64,000 nt of DNA from Reyranella aquatilis (GTDB lineage: Bacteria; Pseudomonadota; Alphaproteobacteria; Reyranellales; Reyranellaceae): the NCBI RefSeq assembly GCF_020880995.1, contig NZ_JAJISD010000006.1:1-64000 (forward strand), read 5' to 3'. The translations under genes and the position numbers were made by a program. This document shows positions 25,802 through 37,057 of the stretch, piece after piece; the stretch's first letter is position 1; every line of letters starts with the position of its first letter. The notes under the pieces are model-generated. The model was given only the letters and a program-made list of their open reading frames with translations, was not told the DNA's origin and did no database searches.

Positions 25802-26083
25802 ATGGCCAAGTACTCCCCAAGTGTCGGCAAAGAGGTTGGGAGTGCCCTTCACCGCCGCAAGAAACGCACGCTGAAAAGCGGACCCGGCGGCAAGGGCGGC
25901 ACGGTGACCAGCCGCAAGCAGGCCATCGCCATCGGTCTCTCCGAAGCCCGTGCCAAAGGCAAGAAGGTGCCGGCCAAACGGAAGACCGCCAAGCGCAAGA
26001 CAGCGAAGAAGAAGACTGCGAAGAAGAAGACAGCGAGGAAGAAGACCGGCGGGCGCAGGACCGCGCGTCGCAGGAGCGCCTGA
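25802..26083 (+). CDS. DUF6496-like small protein with Lys-rich histone-like tail
   Basis: 93 residues. The first half (YSPSVGKEVGSALHRRKKRT, then GGKGGTVTSRKQAIAIGLSE) is a conserved module seen in DUF6496 proteins. The second half is a run of KKTAKKKTA/KRKTAKRKTA repeats like the histone H1/AlgP-type tail, very basic and probably nucleic-acid binding. AGGAGG about 9 nt upstream makes ATG 25802 convincing. The coding repeats (aagaagac units) are short direct repeats in the DNA. Confidence 0.8.
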   Translation: MAKYSPSVGKEVGSALHRRKKRTLKSGPGGKGGTVTSRKQAIAIGLSEARAKGKKVPAKRKTAKRKTAKKKTAKKKTARKKTGGRRTARRRSA

Positions 26084-26101
26084 TCCCCGGCCTGCTGATC
26101 G

Positions 26102-26770
26102 CTACTTCAGTTCGTAGCTGTCGATCAGCCAGGGCTCGTGCTCGGCGGCGTCGATCCACTCCTTCATCGCCGGGTGGCCGAGCACGGCCGCGCAATAGGC
26201 GTCGGCATCGCTGTCGAGCGTGACGCCGTAGGTCTTGAACCGCGTCGCCACCGGCGCATACATCGCATCGGCGGCGCCGAACGTGCCGAACAGGAAGCCG
26301 TCGTCCTTCTGGAAGGCGCCGGCGAAGCGCTTGCGGCAGTCGCGCCACAACGACGTGATCCGCTCGATGTCGGCCCGCGTGCCCGCCGTCATGCCCATGC
26401 CGGGATACGACGCGCGGATGTTCATCGGCATGCTGTTGCGCAGGTCGGCGAAGCTCGAATGCATTTCCGCCGAGATCGACCGGGCGTGGGCGCGCGCCGC
26501 GGCCGAGGGCGGCCATAGCCCCGCCTCGGGCTTCATGTCGTTCAGATACTCGGCGATGGCGAGCGAATCCCACACCGCGAGACCGCGATGCAGCAGCACC
26601 GGCAGCCGGCCCGACGGCGAGTGCTTGCGGATCGCCGCCTGCGTCTCGGGCCGGTCGAGCGGTATCACGATCTCGTCGAAGTCGATGTTGGCGATCCTGG
26701 CCATCAGCCAGCCGCGCAACGACCAGGACGAATAGTTCTTGTTGCCGATCACGACTGTGAACTCGGCCAT
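26102..26770 (-). CDS. Glutathione S-transferase family protein
   Basis: 222 residues, normal GST length. The N-terminal thioredoxin-like domain has NKNYSSWSLRGWLMAR, where the Ser pair is at the position of the zeta-like catalytic serine, then PSGRLPVLLHRGLAVWDSLA for the glutathione-binding loop and a helical C-terminal domain (FGAADAMYAPVATRFKTYGV). It is convergent with the DUF6496 gene. ATG 26770 is supported by GGAGGG 5-6 nt upstream. The substrate is unknown. Confidence 0.85.
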   Translation of the reverse strand: MAEFTVVIGNKNYSSWSLRGWLMARIANIDFDEIVIPLDRPETQAAIRKHSPSGRLPVLLHRGLAVWDSLAIAEYLNDMKPEAGLWPPSAAARAHARSISAEMHSSFADLRNSMPMNIRASYPGMGMTAGTRADIERITSLWRDCRKRFAGAFQKDDGFLFGTFGAADAMYAPVATRFKTYGVTLDSDADAYCAAVLGHPAMKEWIDAAEHEPWLIDSYELK

Positions 26771-26825
26771 GTACGCCCTCCTTGCCAGCCATGGAGTTTG
26801 ACCGGCAATGTAAACCGTTCTTCCG

Positions 26826-28223
26826 ATGTTTGTGAGCATGGCCATGTCGCTGCCGTTCGTCGACCGTTCTTCTTCCGCTCTCCCCCTGCAGTTTGTTGTC
26901 CAGTCGAAATGGGGTGCATGGTTGAAAGCCCAGTCCGCCGCCACGCGCGGCTGGGTCGAATCGCTGGGGCTTGCCGGTTCGCCGGGCGACGTCGCCGTCC
27001 TGCCCGGACGCGACGGCAAGGCATCCGGTGCAGTGGCTGTGATTCCCGATTCGCCGACCCTGTGGGATTTCGGTTCCCTCTCGACGAAGCTCCCGGCAGC
27101 GACGTGGCGGCTGGAAGGCAGGACCGCGCCGGTTGCGGCGACCGACGTCGCCGTGGCGATCGGCCTCGGCGCCTGGAAGTTCGAGCGCTATCGCGCCAGC
27201 AAGAGCAAGTCGGGTGCGAAGTTCCTCTGGCCCGAGGGTGCGGACCGCAAGCGCGCCATCGCCACCGTCGAGGCGATCTCGATGGCGCGCGATCTGATCA
27301 CCACGCCGTCGTCCGACATGGGACCGGCCGAACTGGCCGCGGCAGCGCAGAAGCTCGCCCGGGCGCACAAGGCGCGGGTGAAAGTGATCGTGGGCGACGA
27401 GCTCCTAAAGCAGAATTATCCGACCATCCATGCCGTGGGCCGCGCCTCTGTGCGCGCGCCGCGGCTGATCGACCTCACCTGGGGCCGCGCGAGCGATCCC
27501 AAGGTGACCCTGGTCGGCAAGGGCGTGTGCTTCGACACCGGCGGCCTCGATCTCAAGCCGGCGGCCGGCATGCTGATGATGAAGAAGGACATGGGCGGTG
27601 CGGCCACGGTGCTGGCGGTGGCGTCGATGATCATGGCCACGGGCCTGCGGGTGCGGCTGCGCGTGCTGGTGCCGGCGGTCGAGAATTCGGTGTCCGGCAA
27701 CGCCTTCCGGCCGATGGACGTGGTCAGGACGCGCAAGGGCATCACGGTGGAGATCGGCAACACCGACGCCGAGGGGCGGCTGATCCTGTGCGACGCGCTG
27801 CACGAAGGCGCGTCCGAAAAGCCCGCGATGATGATCGACTGCGCGACGCTGACGGGCGCGGCCCGTGTGGCGCTCGGGCCCGACCTGCCGGCGCTGTTCT
27901 GCAACGACGACAAGCTCGCCCATGCGCTGGTCGCGGCCGGCGAGGCCGTCACCGATCCGATGTGGCGGATGCCGCTCTACGCACCCTATCGCCAGATGCT
28001 CGCCAGCAAGGTGGCCGACATCAACAACGTTTCCTCGGGCGCCTTCGGCGGCGCCATCACCGCGGCGCTCTACCTGAAGGAATTCGTGCCCAACGACGTG
28101 CCGTGGGCGCATTTCGACATGATGGCGTGGAACAATAGCAGCCGGCCGGGTCGCCCCGAAGGCGGCGAGGCCCAGGTCGCGCGCGCGATCTACCGCACGA
28201 TCGCGGACCGGTTTGGGAAGTAG
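26826..28223 (+). CDS. Leucyl aminopeptidase family protein (M17)
   Basis: 465 residues. The C-terminal catalytic domain shows the M17 residues: VGKGVCFDTGGLDLKP (metal-binding K and D), MKKDMGGAATVLAVA, the family signature NTDAEGRLIL and DCATLTGAARVALG. It is a cytoplasmic dinuclear-metal enzyme that releases N-terminal residues from peptides; this branch resembles the PepB/PepA-like proteins of alphaproteobacteria. ATG 26841 is an alternative start. It is divergent from the GST gene. Confidence 0.88.
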   Translation: MFVSMAMSLPFVDRSSSALPLQFVVQSKWGAWLKAQSAATRGWVESLGLAGSPGDVAVLPGRDGKASGAVAVIPDSPTLWDFGSLSTKLPAATWRLEGRTAPVAATDVAVAIGLGAWKFERYRASKSKSGAKFLWPEGADRKRAIATVEAISMARDLITTPSSDMGPAELAAAAQKLARAHKARVKVIVGDELLKQNYPTIHAVGRASVRAPRLIDLTWGRASDPKVTLVGKGVCFDTGGLDLKPAAGMLMMKKDMGGAATVLAVASMIMATGLRVRLRVLVPAVENSVSGNAFRPMDVVRTRKGITVEIGNTDAEGRLILCDALHEGASEKPAMMIDCATLTGAARVALGPDLPALFCNDDKLAHALVAAGEAVTDPMWRMPLYAPYRQMLASKVADINNVSSGAFGGAITAALYLKEFVPNDVPWAHFDMMAWNNSSRPGRPEGGEAQVARAIYRTIADRFGK

Positions 28224-28229
28224 CTATTC

Positions 28230-28263
28230 ATCGGAGCGCGCAACGCCAGGTGCGCGCTCCGAT
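28230..28263. terminator. Perfect hairpin between convergent genes
   Basis: A 13-bp perfect stem (atcggagcgcgca / tgcgcgctccgat) with an 8-nt loop lies seven bases after the M17 stop and just before the end of the convergent hydroxyacid dehydrogenase. It lacks a T tract on the plus strand; it probably ends transcription from both directions. Confidence 0.65.
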
Positions 28264-28270
28264 GGGAGAC

Positions 28271-29206
28271 TCAGTATCCCGTGACCGGATCGACCGTGTT
28301 GATCAGCGGTTGTCCGGCGCGGATGCGCTTGATGTTCTCGATCACGCCGGGCGAGGCGGTGCGCGGGTTGGTGGCGCCGGCGATGTGCGGGGTCACCTTC
28401 ACCTTCGGGTGCGTCCAGTAGGGATGGTCCCGCGGCAGCGGCTCGGTGTTGAACACGTCGAGCGCGGCACCGGAGAGATGGCCCGAATCGAGGGCGGCGA
28501 GCAGGTCGTCGTCGACCACGTGGCCGCCGCGGCCCATGTTGATCAGGTAGGCGCCCTTCGGCAGGGCGGCGAACAGTCTGGCGTCGAGCAGGCCCTTGGT
28601 GTCGCGCGTGAGCGGCAGCACGTTCACCAGGATGTCGGTGCGGGCAAGGAAGGCCGCGAGCCCGTCGGGGCCGTGGAAAGTCTCGACGCCCGCCAGGGTC
28701 TTCTGCGTGCGACTCCAGCCGGCGGTCGGGAAACCCAGCGCCGCGAACTTGCTTGCAGTGTCCTGGCCGATCGTGCCGAGGCCGGTGATGCCGATGCGGC
28801 GATGGATGGTATCGACGAAATCCTCGGGCTTCCAGGTCTTCGCCCGCTGGCTCTCGGCATACTTGTCGATGTCGCGATGGTGACGCAGGGCGAAGTAGAT
28901 GGCGTATTCGCTCATCTGGCCCACCAGCCCGTCGTCCATGATGCGGGTGATCGGCACGCCCGCAGGCAGCTGATCGTCGGCCAGAAGATGGTCGACGCCC
29001 ATGCCCAGCGACACGATGAGTTTTACATTCGGGAAGGAGGCGATCAGGCCGCGATCCGGCTTCCAGGCGAGGACGATTTCGATGTCGTCCTTGTTGCCGA
29101 GATTGTCGCGGGTGCGGAAATCGATCGGACCAAGGCCTGCTTCCAGGACCTTCTTCCAGAGGACGCCGTCGGTATCGCGGCTGATGTAGGCAATAGCTCC
29201 GGCCAT
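28271..29206 (-). CDS. D-2-hydroxyacid dehydrogenase (GhrA-like glyoxylate/hydroxypyruvate reductase)
   Basis: 311 residues. NAD(P)-binding motif ITGLGTIGQDTASKFAALGF and the catalytic Arg (NMGRGGHVVDDDLL), Glu (NTEPLPRDHPYW) and His (PHIAGATNP) are all present. It should reduce glyoxylate or hydroxypyruvate, or oxidise D-2-hydroxyacids, in the cytoplasm. It starts 8 nt after the end of the TAXI binding protein gene upstream, so the two are probably cotranscribed and the imported compound may be a hydroxy- or oxo-acid. Confidence 0.85.
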   Translation of the reverse strand: MAGAIAYISRDTDGVLWKKVLEAGLGPIDFRTRDNLGNKDDIEIVLAWKPDRGLIASFPNVKLIVSLGMGVDHLLADDQLPAGVPITRIMDDGLVGQMSEYAIYFALRHHRDIDKYAESQRAKTWKPEDFVDTIHRRIGITGLGTIGQDTASKFAALGFPTAGWSRTQKTLAGVETFHGPDGLAAFLARTDILVNVLPLTRDTKGLLDARLFAALPKGAYLINMGRGGHVVDDDLLAALDSGHLSGAALDVFNTEPLPRDHPYWTHPKVKVTPHIAGATNPRTASPGVIENIKRIRAGQPLINTVDPVTGY

Positions 29207-29214
29207 GCAGCCTT

Positions 29215-30192
29215 TTACTTAGGGAGCGTCGCCGGGTCGAGCTTGATTCCTTTCTCCCTGTAATACCGCACGGCGCCGGGGTGGAATGTGAGGATGGTGT
29301 TGCGCGATGCGTTGGCGGCGACCGTGTCCCGGGCCGCCGCATGGCCCCGCAGCATGGTCGGATTGTTTTCGAGGATCGTCCGCGTGATCGTGTAGGCAAG
29401 GGCGTCCGGCATTTCCTTGCTGGCGATCGCGAAATTGTAGAGCCCGACCGACCTCTGGTCGGCCGTCTGCTGCTTGTAGAGACCCTTGGGGATCGTGGAC
29501 TCGGTGAATTCCGGCATCTTGCGGCGGATGACGGCGATTTCTTCCGGGGTCCAGGCGAAGAAATTGACCTGCTGCTCGGCATCGAGCTGCGTGAAGATCG
29601 GTACAGGTGCGCCGGCGCCGAAGCAGAAGGCGTCGATCAGCCCGTCGTTGAGCTGGTTGCCCGCCTCGGCGCTCTGGCCGTTGCGCGCCGTCACCTTCAT
29701 GCCGAGCGCGTCGAAGATCAGCGGGAAATAGGTGCCGGACGTGCCGGCCTTGGGGCCGGTGCCGACGGTCTTGCCGTCGAGTTGCCGGAAGCTCGTGATG
29801 CCCGACTTCTTCAGCGACACGCACTGCATCGGCGTGTCGTACATCGGGAACAGCGCTCGGATGCTTTCGTACTTGCGGCCCTTGGTCCACGGCGCGGATC
29901 CCTGAAGGGCCTGCAGCGCGACGCCCAGGGTCGTCATGCCCAATCCGATCTTGCCGTCGTCGATCATGATGACGTTCTGGTTCGGCCCCTGGGTCTGCTG
30001 GGTCGTCACCTGCAGCCCGGCCTTGTCGGTGAGCAGGGCGGCCACGACGCCGCCGTAGACGTGATAGGTGCCGCCGACCGAGGCGGTGCCGAGCGTGAGG
30101 TCCTGCGGTTGGGCGATCGCAAGGGCTGGAGCGGCGAGGGGAGACATGACGACGAGAGCGGCGGCGAGCAGGGCGCGGCGGAGGCCGATCAT
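29215..30192 (-). CDS. TAXI-family TRAP transporter solute-binding protein
   Basis: 325 residues with signal peptide (LRRALLAAALVVMSPLAAPA LAIAQ). The TAXI-family opening LTLGTASVGGTYHVYGGVVA, the NVIMIDDGKIGLGMTTLGVA stretch and GTGPKAGTSGTYFPLIFDAL are clear. It binds an unknown organic acid in the periplasm. No TRAP membrane subunits are nearby, so it is an orphan component or uses a fused DctQM encoded elsewhere. Confidence 0.88.
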   Translation of the reverse strand: MIGLRRALLAAALVVMSPLAAPALAIAQPQDLTLGTASVGGTYHVYGGVVAALLTDKAGLQVTTQQTQGPNQNVIMIDDGKIGLGMTTLGVALQALQGSAPWTKGRKYESIRALFPMYDTPMQCVSLKKSGITSFRQLDGKTVGTGPKAGTSGTYFPLIFDALGMKVTARNGQSAEAGNQLNDGLIDAFCFGAGAPVPIFTQLDAEQQVNFFAWTPEEIAVIRRKMPEFTESTIPKGLYKQQTADQRSVGLYNFAIASKEMPDALAYTITRTILENNPTMLRGHAAARDTVAANASRNTILTFHPGAVRYYREKGIKLDPATLPK

Positions 30193-30275
30193 GAATTCCT
30201 CCCTTTCAGGCCCTCCTCATAAATTTGTCGCGCGACGCCTGCAAGGCATCAGAGATTTCGCTGCAATTGAAACTA

Positions 30276-31906
<1,631 letters not shown>

Positions 31907-31910
<4 letters not shown>

Positions 31911-32926
31911 GCCAGCACCTTGCGCGGGTTGAAGGCGTCGCGCACCGCCTCGCCGATGAACACCAGCAACGACAGCATCAGGGCGATCACGAAGAAGCCG
32001 GTGAAGGCGAGCCACGGGGCGGTGAGGTTGTTCTTGCCCTGCAACAGAAGCTCGCCCAGCGAAGGCGAGCCCACCGGCAGGCCGAAGCCCAGGAAGTCGA
32101 GCGAGGTCAGCGTCGTCACCGAACCCGCCAGGATGAAGGGCAGGAAGGTGAGGCTGGCGGTCATCGCATTGGGGAGGATGTGGCGGAACATGATGCGCAC
32201 GTCCATCATACCCAGCGCCCGGGCCGCGCGGACATAGTCGAAGTTGCGGCCGCGCAGGAATTCCGCGCGCACCAGCCCGACCAGCGCCATCCAGCTGAAC
32301 AGCAGCATGATCCCCAGCAGCACCCAGAAGCCCGGCTGGATGAAGCTCGCCAGGATGATCAGCAGGTAGAGCGTCGGCATGCTCGACCAGATCTCGAGGA
32401 AGCGCTGCATCAACAGGTCGACCGCGCCGCCGAAATAGCCCTGCACGGCGCCGGCGGCGATGCCGATCACCGTGCTGGCCACGGTGAGAGCCAGGCCGAA
32501 CAGGACGGAGATGCGGAATCCGTAGATCAGCCGCGCGAGCACGTCGCGCCCGCTGTCGTCGGTGCCCAGCCAATGCTGGCGGGACGGGGGCTGCAGCGTC
32601 GTGCGGCCCTCGCCCTTCAGCACGGTGTCGTAGCTGTAGGGGATCGGCGGCCAGAGGATCCAGCCCTTCTCCTCGATCAGCTTCTTCACCTCGGGGTCGG
32701 AGTAGACGGTGTTGGTCGGGAAGTCGCCTCCGAACGTCGTCTCGGGATAGTCCTTGAGCAGCGGCGAGTAGAAGCCGCCGTCGTAGCGGATGAGGATCGG
32801 CTTGTTGTTGGCCAGCAGCTCGGCGAACAGCGACAGGAAGAACAGGGTGCCGAAGATCGCGAGCGAGATCATGCCGCGCTTGCTGGAACGGAAAGCCGCG
32901 AGGCGGCGCCGGTTCATCGGGTTCAT
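31907..32926 (-). CDS. yejE: Peptide ABC transporter permease YejE
   Basis: 339 residues of the DppC/OppC-type permease family. An N-terminal helix (GMISLAIFGTLFFLSLFAEL) is followed by a large YejE-specific periplasmic loop ending HWLGTDDSGRDVLARLIYG. The EAA loop is RAARALGMMDVRIMFRHILPN. ATG 32926 overlaps the yejB stop by one base. The reading frame continues far upstream as a shadow of yejB/yejA and should not be taken as one long protein. Confidence 0.92.
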
Positions 32927-34026
32927 CAGGCGCGCGCCTCGAAGTCGATCCGCGGATCGACCACGGTGTACATGAGGTCGCCCAGGATCCCCATGACGAG
33001 GCCGATCAGCCCGAAGAAGTAGAGCGTGCCGAACATGATCGGATAGTCGCGGTTCAGCGCCGCCTCGAAGCCCAGCAGGCCGATCCCGTCGAGCGAGAAG
33101 ATCACCTCGATCAGCAGCGAACCGGTGAACAGCACGCCCACGAAGGCTGCGGGAAAGCCCGCGATCACGATCAGCATGGCGTTGCGGAAGACGTGGCCGT
33201 AGAGCACGCGGCGCTCGACCAGGCCCTTGGCGCGGGCGGTCAGCACATACTGCTTGTGGATTTCCTCGAGGAACGAGTTCTTGGTGAGGAAGGTGAGCGT
33301 CGCGAAGCCCCCGATCACCATGGCGCCGATCGGCAGCGCCATGTGCCAGAAATAGTCGAGCACCTTGTCGATCGTGCCCAGCGAGCTCCAGTCGTCGGAG
33401 ACGAGCCCGCGTAGCGGGAACCACTTGAAGTAGGAGCCGCCCGCGAACAGCACGACCAGCAGCAGGGCGAACAGGAAGCCCGGGATCGCGTTCAGTACGA
33501 TCAGCGTCGTCGAGGTCGTCACGTCGAAGCGCGAGCCGTCGCGCACCGCCTTGGCGATGCCGAGCGGTATCGACACGAAGTAGATCAGCAGCGTGGTCCA
33601 CAGGCCGAGCGAGATCGACACCGGCATCTTCTCGATGATGAGGTCGACGACGCGCTTGTTGCGGAAGAAGCTCTCGCCGAAATCGAAGACGAGATAGTTC
33701 TTCATCATCAGCAGGAAGCGCTCGCCGATCGGCTTGTCGAAGCCGTACATCTTTTCGATGCGTTCGATCAGCTCGCGCGGCAGGCCGCGGGCACCGCGAT
33801 AGGTGCCGCCGCCGGAAGAATCCGTGGCCGACTTGCGCAGCGTCTCGCCGCCGCTGGAGCTGCCGGAGAAGCGCTCCGTCGCATCGACCGAGGTGCCCTG
33901 GATCTGGGCCAGCGTCTGCTCGACCGGGCCGCCGGGCGCGGCCTGCACGATGAAGAAGTTGATGACCATGATGCCGAACAGGGTCGGCACCACCAGCACG
34001 AGGCGTCGCAGGATGTAGGCGAGCAT
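32926..34026 (-). CDS. yejB: Peptide ABC transporter permease YejB
   Basis: 366 residues of the DppB/OppB-type family. It begins [20 protein letters not shown] followed by [17 protein letters not shown] Ser/Gly-rich periplasmic stretch follows (residues about 50-80), as also found in E. coli YejB. The EAA loop is seen at [21 protein letters not shown]-terminal [10 protein letters not shown] is typical of YejB. It starts 15 nt after yejA ends and is part of the yejABEF operon. Confidence 0.92.
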   Translation of the reverse strand: MLAYILRRLVLVVPTLFGIMVINFFIVQAAPGGPVEQTLAQIQGTSVDATERFSGSSSGGETLRKSATDSSGGGTYRGARGLPRELIERIEKMYGFDKPIGERFLLMMKNYLVFDFGESFFRNKRVVDLIIEKMPVSISLGLWTTLLIYFVSIPLGIAKAVRDGSRFDVTTSTTLIVLNAIPGFLFALLLVVLFAGGSYFKWFPLRGLVSDDWSSLGTIDKVLDYFWHMALPIGAMVIGGFATLTFLTKNSFLEEIHKQYVLTARAKGLVERRVLYGHVFRNAMLIVIAGFPAAFVGVLFTGSLLIEVIFSLDGIGLLGFEAALNRDYPIMFGTLYFFGLIGLVMGILGDLMYTVVDPRIDFEARA

Positions 34027-34041
34027 GGAGCGGCCGGACGC

Positions 34042-35910
34042 CTACTTCCTCTCGCGCTGCAGGGCGCGATCCTTGGCCTCGTCGATCCACCAGGTGTCGA
34101 AGGCGAAGGGCGCGTAGCGCGCGCTCTTGTCGGGCCGCGCGAAGCGGTTCCAGTAGGCCACGAACACCTTGTTGTTGTGCCAGTTGGGCACCACGAAGTT
34201 GCTCCACAGCAGCACACGGTCCAGCGCCTTCGTCACGGCGATCAGGCTTTCCCGGTCCGGCGCCGCGATCAGCGTGTCGATCAGCGAATCGATGGCGGCG
34301 TCCTTGATCCCCAGCGAGTTGCGGCTGCCCGGCGTGTCGGCGGACTTCGAGCCCCAGAAGTCGCGCTGCTCGTTGCCCGGCGACAGCGACTGGCCGAAAC
34401 CCTCGACCATCATGTCGTAGTCGAACTCGTCCTCGCGCCGCTTGAACTGCGCGGTGTCGACGGTGCGCACCGTCATGTCGATGCCGATGCGCTCGAGGTT
34501 CTGCTTGTAGGGCAGCACGACGCGCTCGAAGCTGGCGTCGTTCAGGAGCATCTCGAAGGCAAGCTTCCGGCCCGTCTTCGTCTCCGTCATCTTGCCGTCC
34601 TTGACCTCCCAGCCGGCCTCCTTGAGGAGGGCCAGCGCCTTGCGCGCCAGCTCGCGGACGTTGCCGGTGCCGTCGGTCTCGGGAAGGACGAACTCCTTGG
34701 TGAAGACCTCCTCGGGGATCTTGCCGCGCAGCGGCTCGAGGTACTTCAGTTCGGCAGCGGTCGGCAGGCCCGACGAGGCCAGCTCCGAGTTGCCGAAGAA
34801 CGAGACGTTCCGCTTGTACATCCCGTAGAACAGGTTCTTGTTCGCCCAGGCGAAGTCGAACATCGTGGCGATCGCCTCGCGTACGCGCTTGTCCTTGAAA
34901 TAGTCGCGGCGCAGGTTGAAGGCGAAGCACTGCATGCCGGTCGGCAGTTCGTGCGGGATCTCGGCGCGCTGGATGCGGCCGTCGCGCACGGCGGGAATGT
35001 CGTAGGCGGTCGCCCAGTTGCGCGCGATGTTCTCCTGCCGGACGTCGAGGTCGCCGGCCTTGAAGGCCTCGAACTGCACGGTGACGTCGCGATAGTATTC
35101 GTAGCGGATCACGTCGAAGTTGTTGCGCCCGCGATTCATCCAGAGGTCCTTCGCCCACCAGTCGGCGACCCGGCGGTAGGTGATCGACCGGCCGACGTCG
35201 AAGGACTCGACCCTGTAGGGGCCGCTGGCGAGCGCCGGCTCCAGCGAGACCTTCTCGAAGTCGCGGCTGGCCCACCACTTGGAGGGCAGGATGGGGAGCT
35301 GCCCGATGATCAGCGGCAGTTCCCGGTTGGTATTGTCGCGGAAGCTGAACCTGACCTTCCGGTCGCCGACCTTCTCGGCCTTGAGCACGTCGGCGTAATA
35401 GAAGGCGTAGTTGGGCAGGCCCTTGGACTTCAGGATGTCGAGCGAGAAGATCACGTCCTCGACCGTGATCGGGCTGCCGTCGTGCCAGCGCGCCTGCGGC
35501 CGCAGGGTGAAGGCCACCCAGGAACGGTCCTCGGGCCATTCGATCGTTTCGGCGATCAGTCCGTATTCGGTCGAGGCCTCGTCGCGCGAGTTCCAGCACA
35601 GCGTGTCCCAGAGCTGGCTGATGCCGGCGGCGGGGACGCTCTTCACGATGTAGGGATGCAGCGAATCGAAGGTGCCGCGGGCGCCCAGCCGGACGCTGCC
35701 GCCCTTGGGGGCATTGGGGTTCAGGTAGTCGGGCGGGCCGGCATCTGCCTTGTACTTGGGCTCGCCGTGCATGGCGAAGCCGTGGCTGACATGGATCGTG
35801 CCCGGGGCGGCCGGGGCCCCGGGAGCCGCAGTCTGGGCCCGCAGAATCGCCGGGGCACCGGCCCAAAGGGCCACGCCCCCCGCCAATACGCTGCGCCGTC
35901 TGATCGCCAT
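34042..35910 (-). CDS. yejA: Peptide ABC transporter periplasmic binding protein YejA
   Basis: 622-residue SBP_bac_5 family protein. The signal MAIRRRSVLAGGVALWAGAP looks Tat-type (RRRSVLAG). Family features: FAMHGEPKYKADAGPPDYLN, YIVKSVPAAGISQLWDTL, RPQARWHDGSPITVEDVIFS and the YejA-like FNLRRDYFKDKRVREAI. YejABEF imports oligopeptides, and in E. coli also peptide-nucleotide antibiotics such as microcin C. ATG 35910 is chosen for GGGGAG about 9 nt upstream; ATG 35946 is a longer alternative. Confidence 0.9.
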   Translation of the reverse strand: MAIRRRSVLAGGVALWAGAPAILRAQTAAPGAPAAPGTIHVSHGFAMHGEPKYKADAGPPDYLNPNAPKGGSVRLGARGTFDSLHPYIVKSVPAAGISQLWDTLCWNSRDEASTEYGLIAETIEWPEDRSWVAFTLRPQARWHDGSPITVEDVIFSLDILKSKGLPNYAFYYADVLKAEKVGDRKVRFSFRDNTNRELPLIIGQLPILPSKWWASRDFEKVSLEPALASGPYRVESFDVGRSITYRRVADWWAKDLWMNRGRNNFDVIRYEYYRDVTVQFEAFKAGDLDVRQENIARNWATAYDIPAVRDGRIQRAEIPHELPTGMQCFAFNLRRDYFKDKRVREAIATMFDFAWANKNLFYGMYKRNVSFFGNSELASSGLPTAAELKYLEPLRGKIPEEVFTKEFVLPETDGTGNVRELARKALALLKEAGWEVKDGKMTETKTGRKLAFEMLLNDASFERVVLPYKQNLERIGIDMTVRTVDTAQFKRREDEFDYDMMVEGFGQSLSPGNEQRDFWGSKSADTPGSRNSLGIKDAAIDSLIDTLIAAPDRESLIAVTKALDRVLLWSNFVVPNWHNNKVFVAYWNRFARPDKSARYAPFAFDTWWIDEAKDRALQRERK

Positions 35911-36123
35911 GCGATGCGCTCCCCAGCCTGTCCGCTCTCGTTTCATATATAGCGCGATGGAGTTGGGCGGCACTATGGCCGGGGGGTTACATCGGGGTCA
36001 GCTTCTCCGGCCGCCGGGATGGCCATCGCCGGCCCCGCCGACCGATCCCGTTCGACATACCGTCAGGCGGACAAGAGCCTCTCCTCGTTTGACTTCGCGC
36101 GTTTCAGCGCTCAGTTTTCGACC

Positions 36124-37050
36124 ATGGTCGATACGACAGATTTCGCGCCGGAATACGACGCGCCGCTCGAATACATGCGCCGGACGCGCGAGTATTATCT
36201 CGCCCTGGGCTACGACAATCCCTACCGCTGGGCGCACTACACGGACGCACCCTTCACGCCGCTCACGAAGCCGCTGAAGGACAGCACGCTGGCGCTGATC
36301 TCGACAGCGGCGCCCTACCAGCCCGACAAGGGCGACCAGGGTCCGGGCGCCCTCTACAACGCCAGTGCCAAGTTCTACTCGGTCTATTCCGGCGATACGG
36401 ACAGGGACCACGACACCCGCATCTCCCACATCGGCTACGACCGCAAGCACACGACGGCGAAGGACAGCAATACCTGGTTCCCGCTGCCGCTGATGCGCGA
36501 GTTCGCGAACCAGGGCCGCTTCAAGCTCGCCAAGCGCTTCCACGGCGCGCCGACCAATCGCAGCCAGCGCGTCACGCTGGAGACGGATGCGCCGGAAATC
36601 CTCGCCCGCTGCCGCCAGGACCAGGTCGACGCGGCGCTGCTCGTCCCTACATGACCCGTCTGTCACCAGACCGTGAGTCTGGTCGCCCGATATCTCGAAC
36701 GGAACGGCATCCCCACCGTAGTGATGGGGGCAGCGAAGGACATCGTCGAATGGGCGGGCGTCCCGCGCTTCCTGTTCAGCGACTTCCCGCTCGGCAATTC
36801 CTGCGGCAAGCCGCACGAGCCCGATACCCAGCGCTTCACGCTGGATCTCGCCCTGAAGGTTCTGGAAAGCGCCATCGGTCCGCGCACGACGGTCCAGTCG
36901 CCGTTGCGCTGGAACGAGGACGGGGACTGGAAGAACGACTACAACAACCTCGAGCGCATGCCGCCGGAAGAGGTCGCCAAGCGGCGCGCCGAATTCGACA
37001 AGGTGAAGCAGGTCGCGCTCAGCCAGCGCAAACAGGCGGGCGTGGCGTAG
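36124..37050 (+). CDS. Candidate selenoprotein: GrdB-related (glycine/betaine/proline reductase family) protein with in-frame UGA in a UxxC motif
   Basis: Read straight through UGA 36652-36654, the frame encodes 308 residues with selenocysteine at 177: LVPT-U-PVCHQTVSLVARY. Both halves look like one protein; the second has the family block SDFPLGNSCGKPHEPDTQRF and TTVQSPLRWNEDGDWK. My recollection is that non-selenium relatives have Cys at this place, giving CPVC. The U177/C180 pair is a plausible redox site. A 7-bp hairpin (36665-36683) follows the UGA at the distance expected of a bacterial SECIS. Without Sec decoding it would yield a 176-residue fragment. ATG 36124 is preferred to 36019 from homology (VDTTDFAPEYDAPLEYMRRT), though the ribosome site is weak. 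The reaction is unknown; a CoA-transferase gene follows after 7 nt. Confidence 0.75.
36665..36683 (+). promoter_or_regulatory. Putative bacterial SECIS hairpin
   Basis: Stem accagac / gtctggt (7 perfect pairs) with the five-base loop cgtga. The loop starts 17 nt after the UGA and has G at its second position followed by T, within the published rules for bacterial SECIS elements (16-37 nt distance, G among the first two loop bases). It would recruit SelB with Sec-tRNA. Confidence 0.65.
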
Positions 37051-37057
37051 GAGTGAC

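Noticed and set aside
25970..26080. Short direct repeats (aagaagac units) as a CRISPR-like or satellite array
   Set aside because: They are codons of the Lys-rich tail of the DUF6496-like protein, without spacers.
36652..36654. TGA read as a nonsense mutation making a pseudogene
   Set aside because: The stop replaces exactly the first residue of a PVC-containing redox motif, both sides are intact, and a SECIS-like hairpin follows; decay is possible but less likely.
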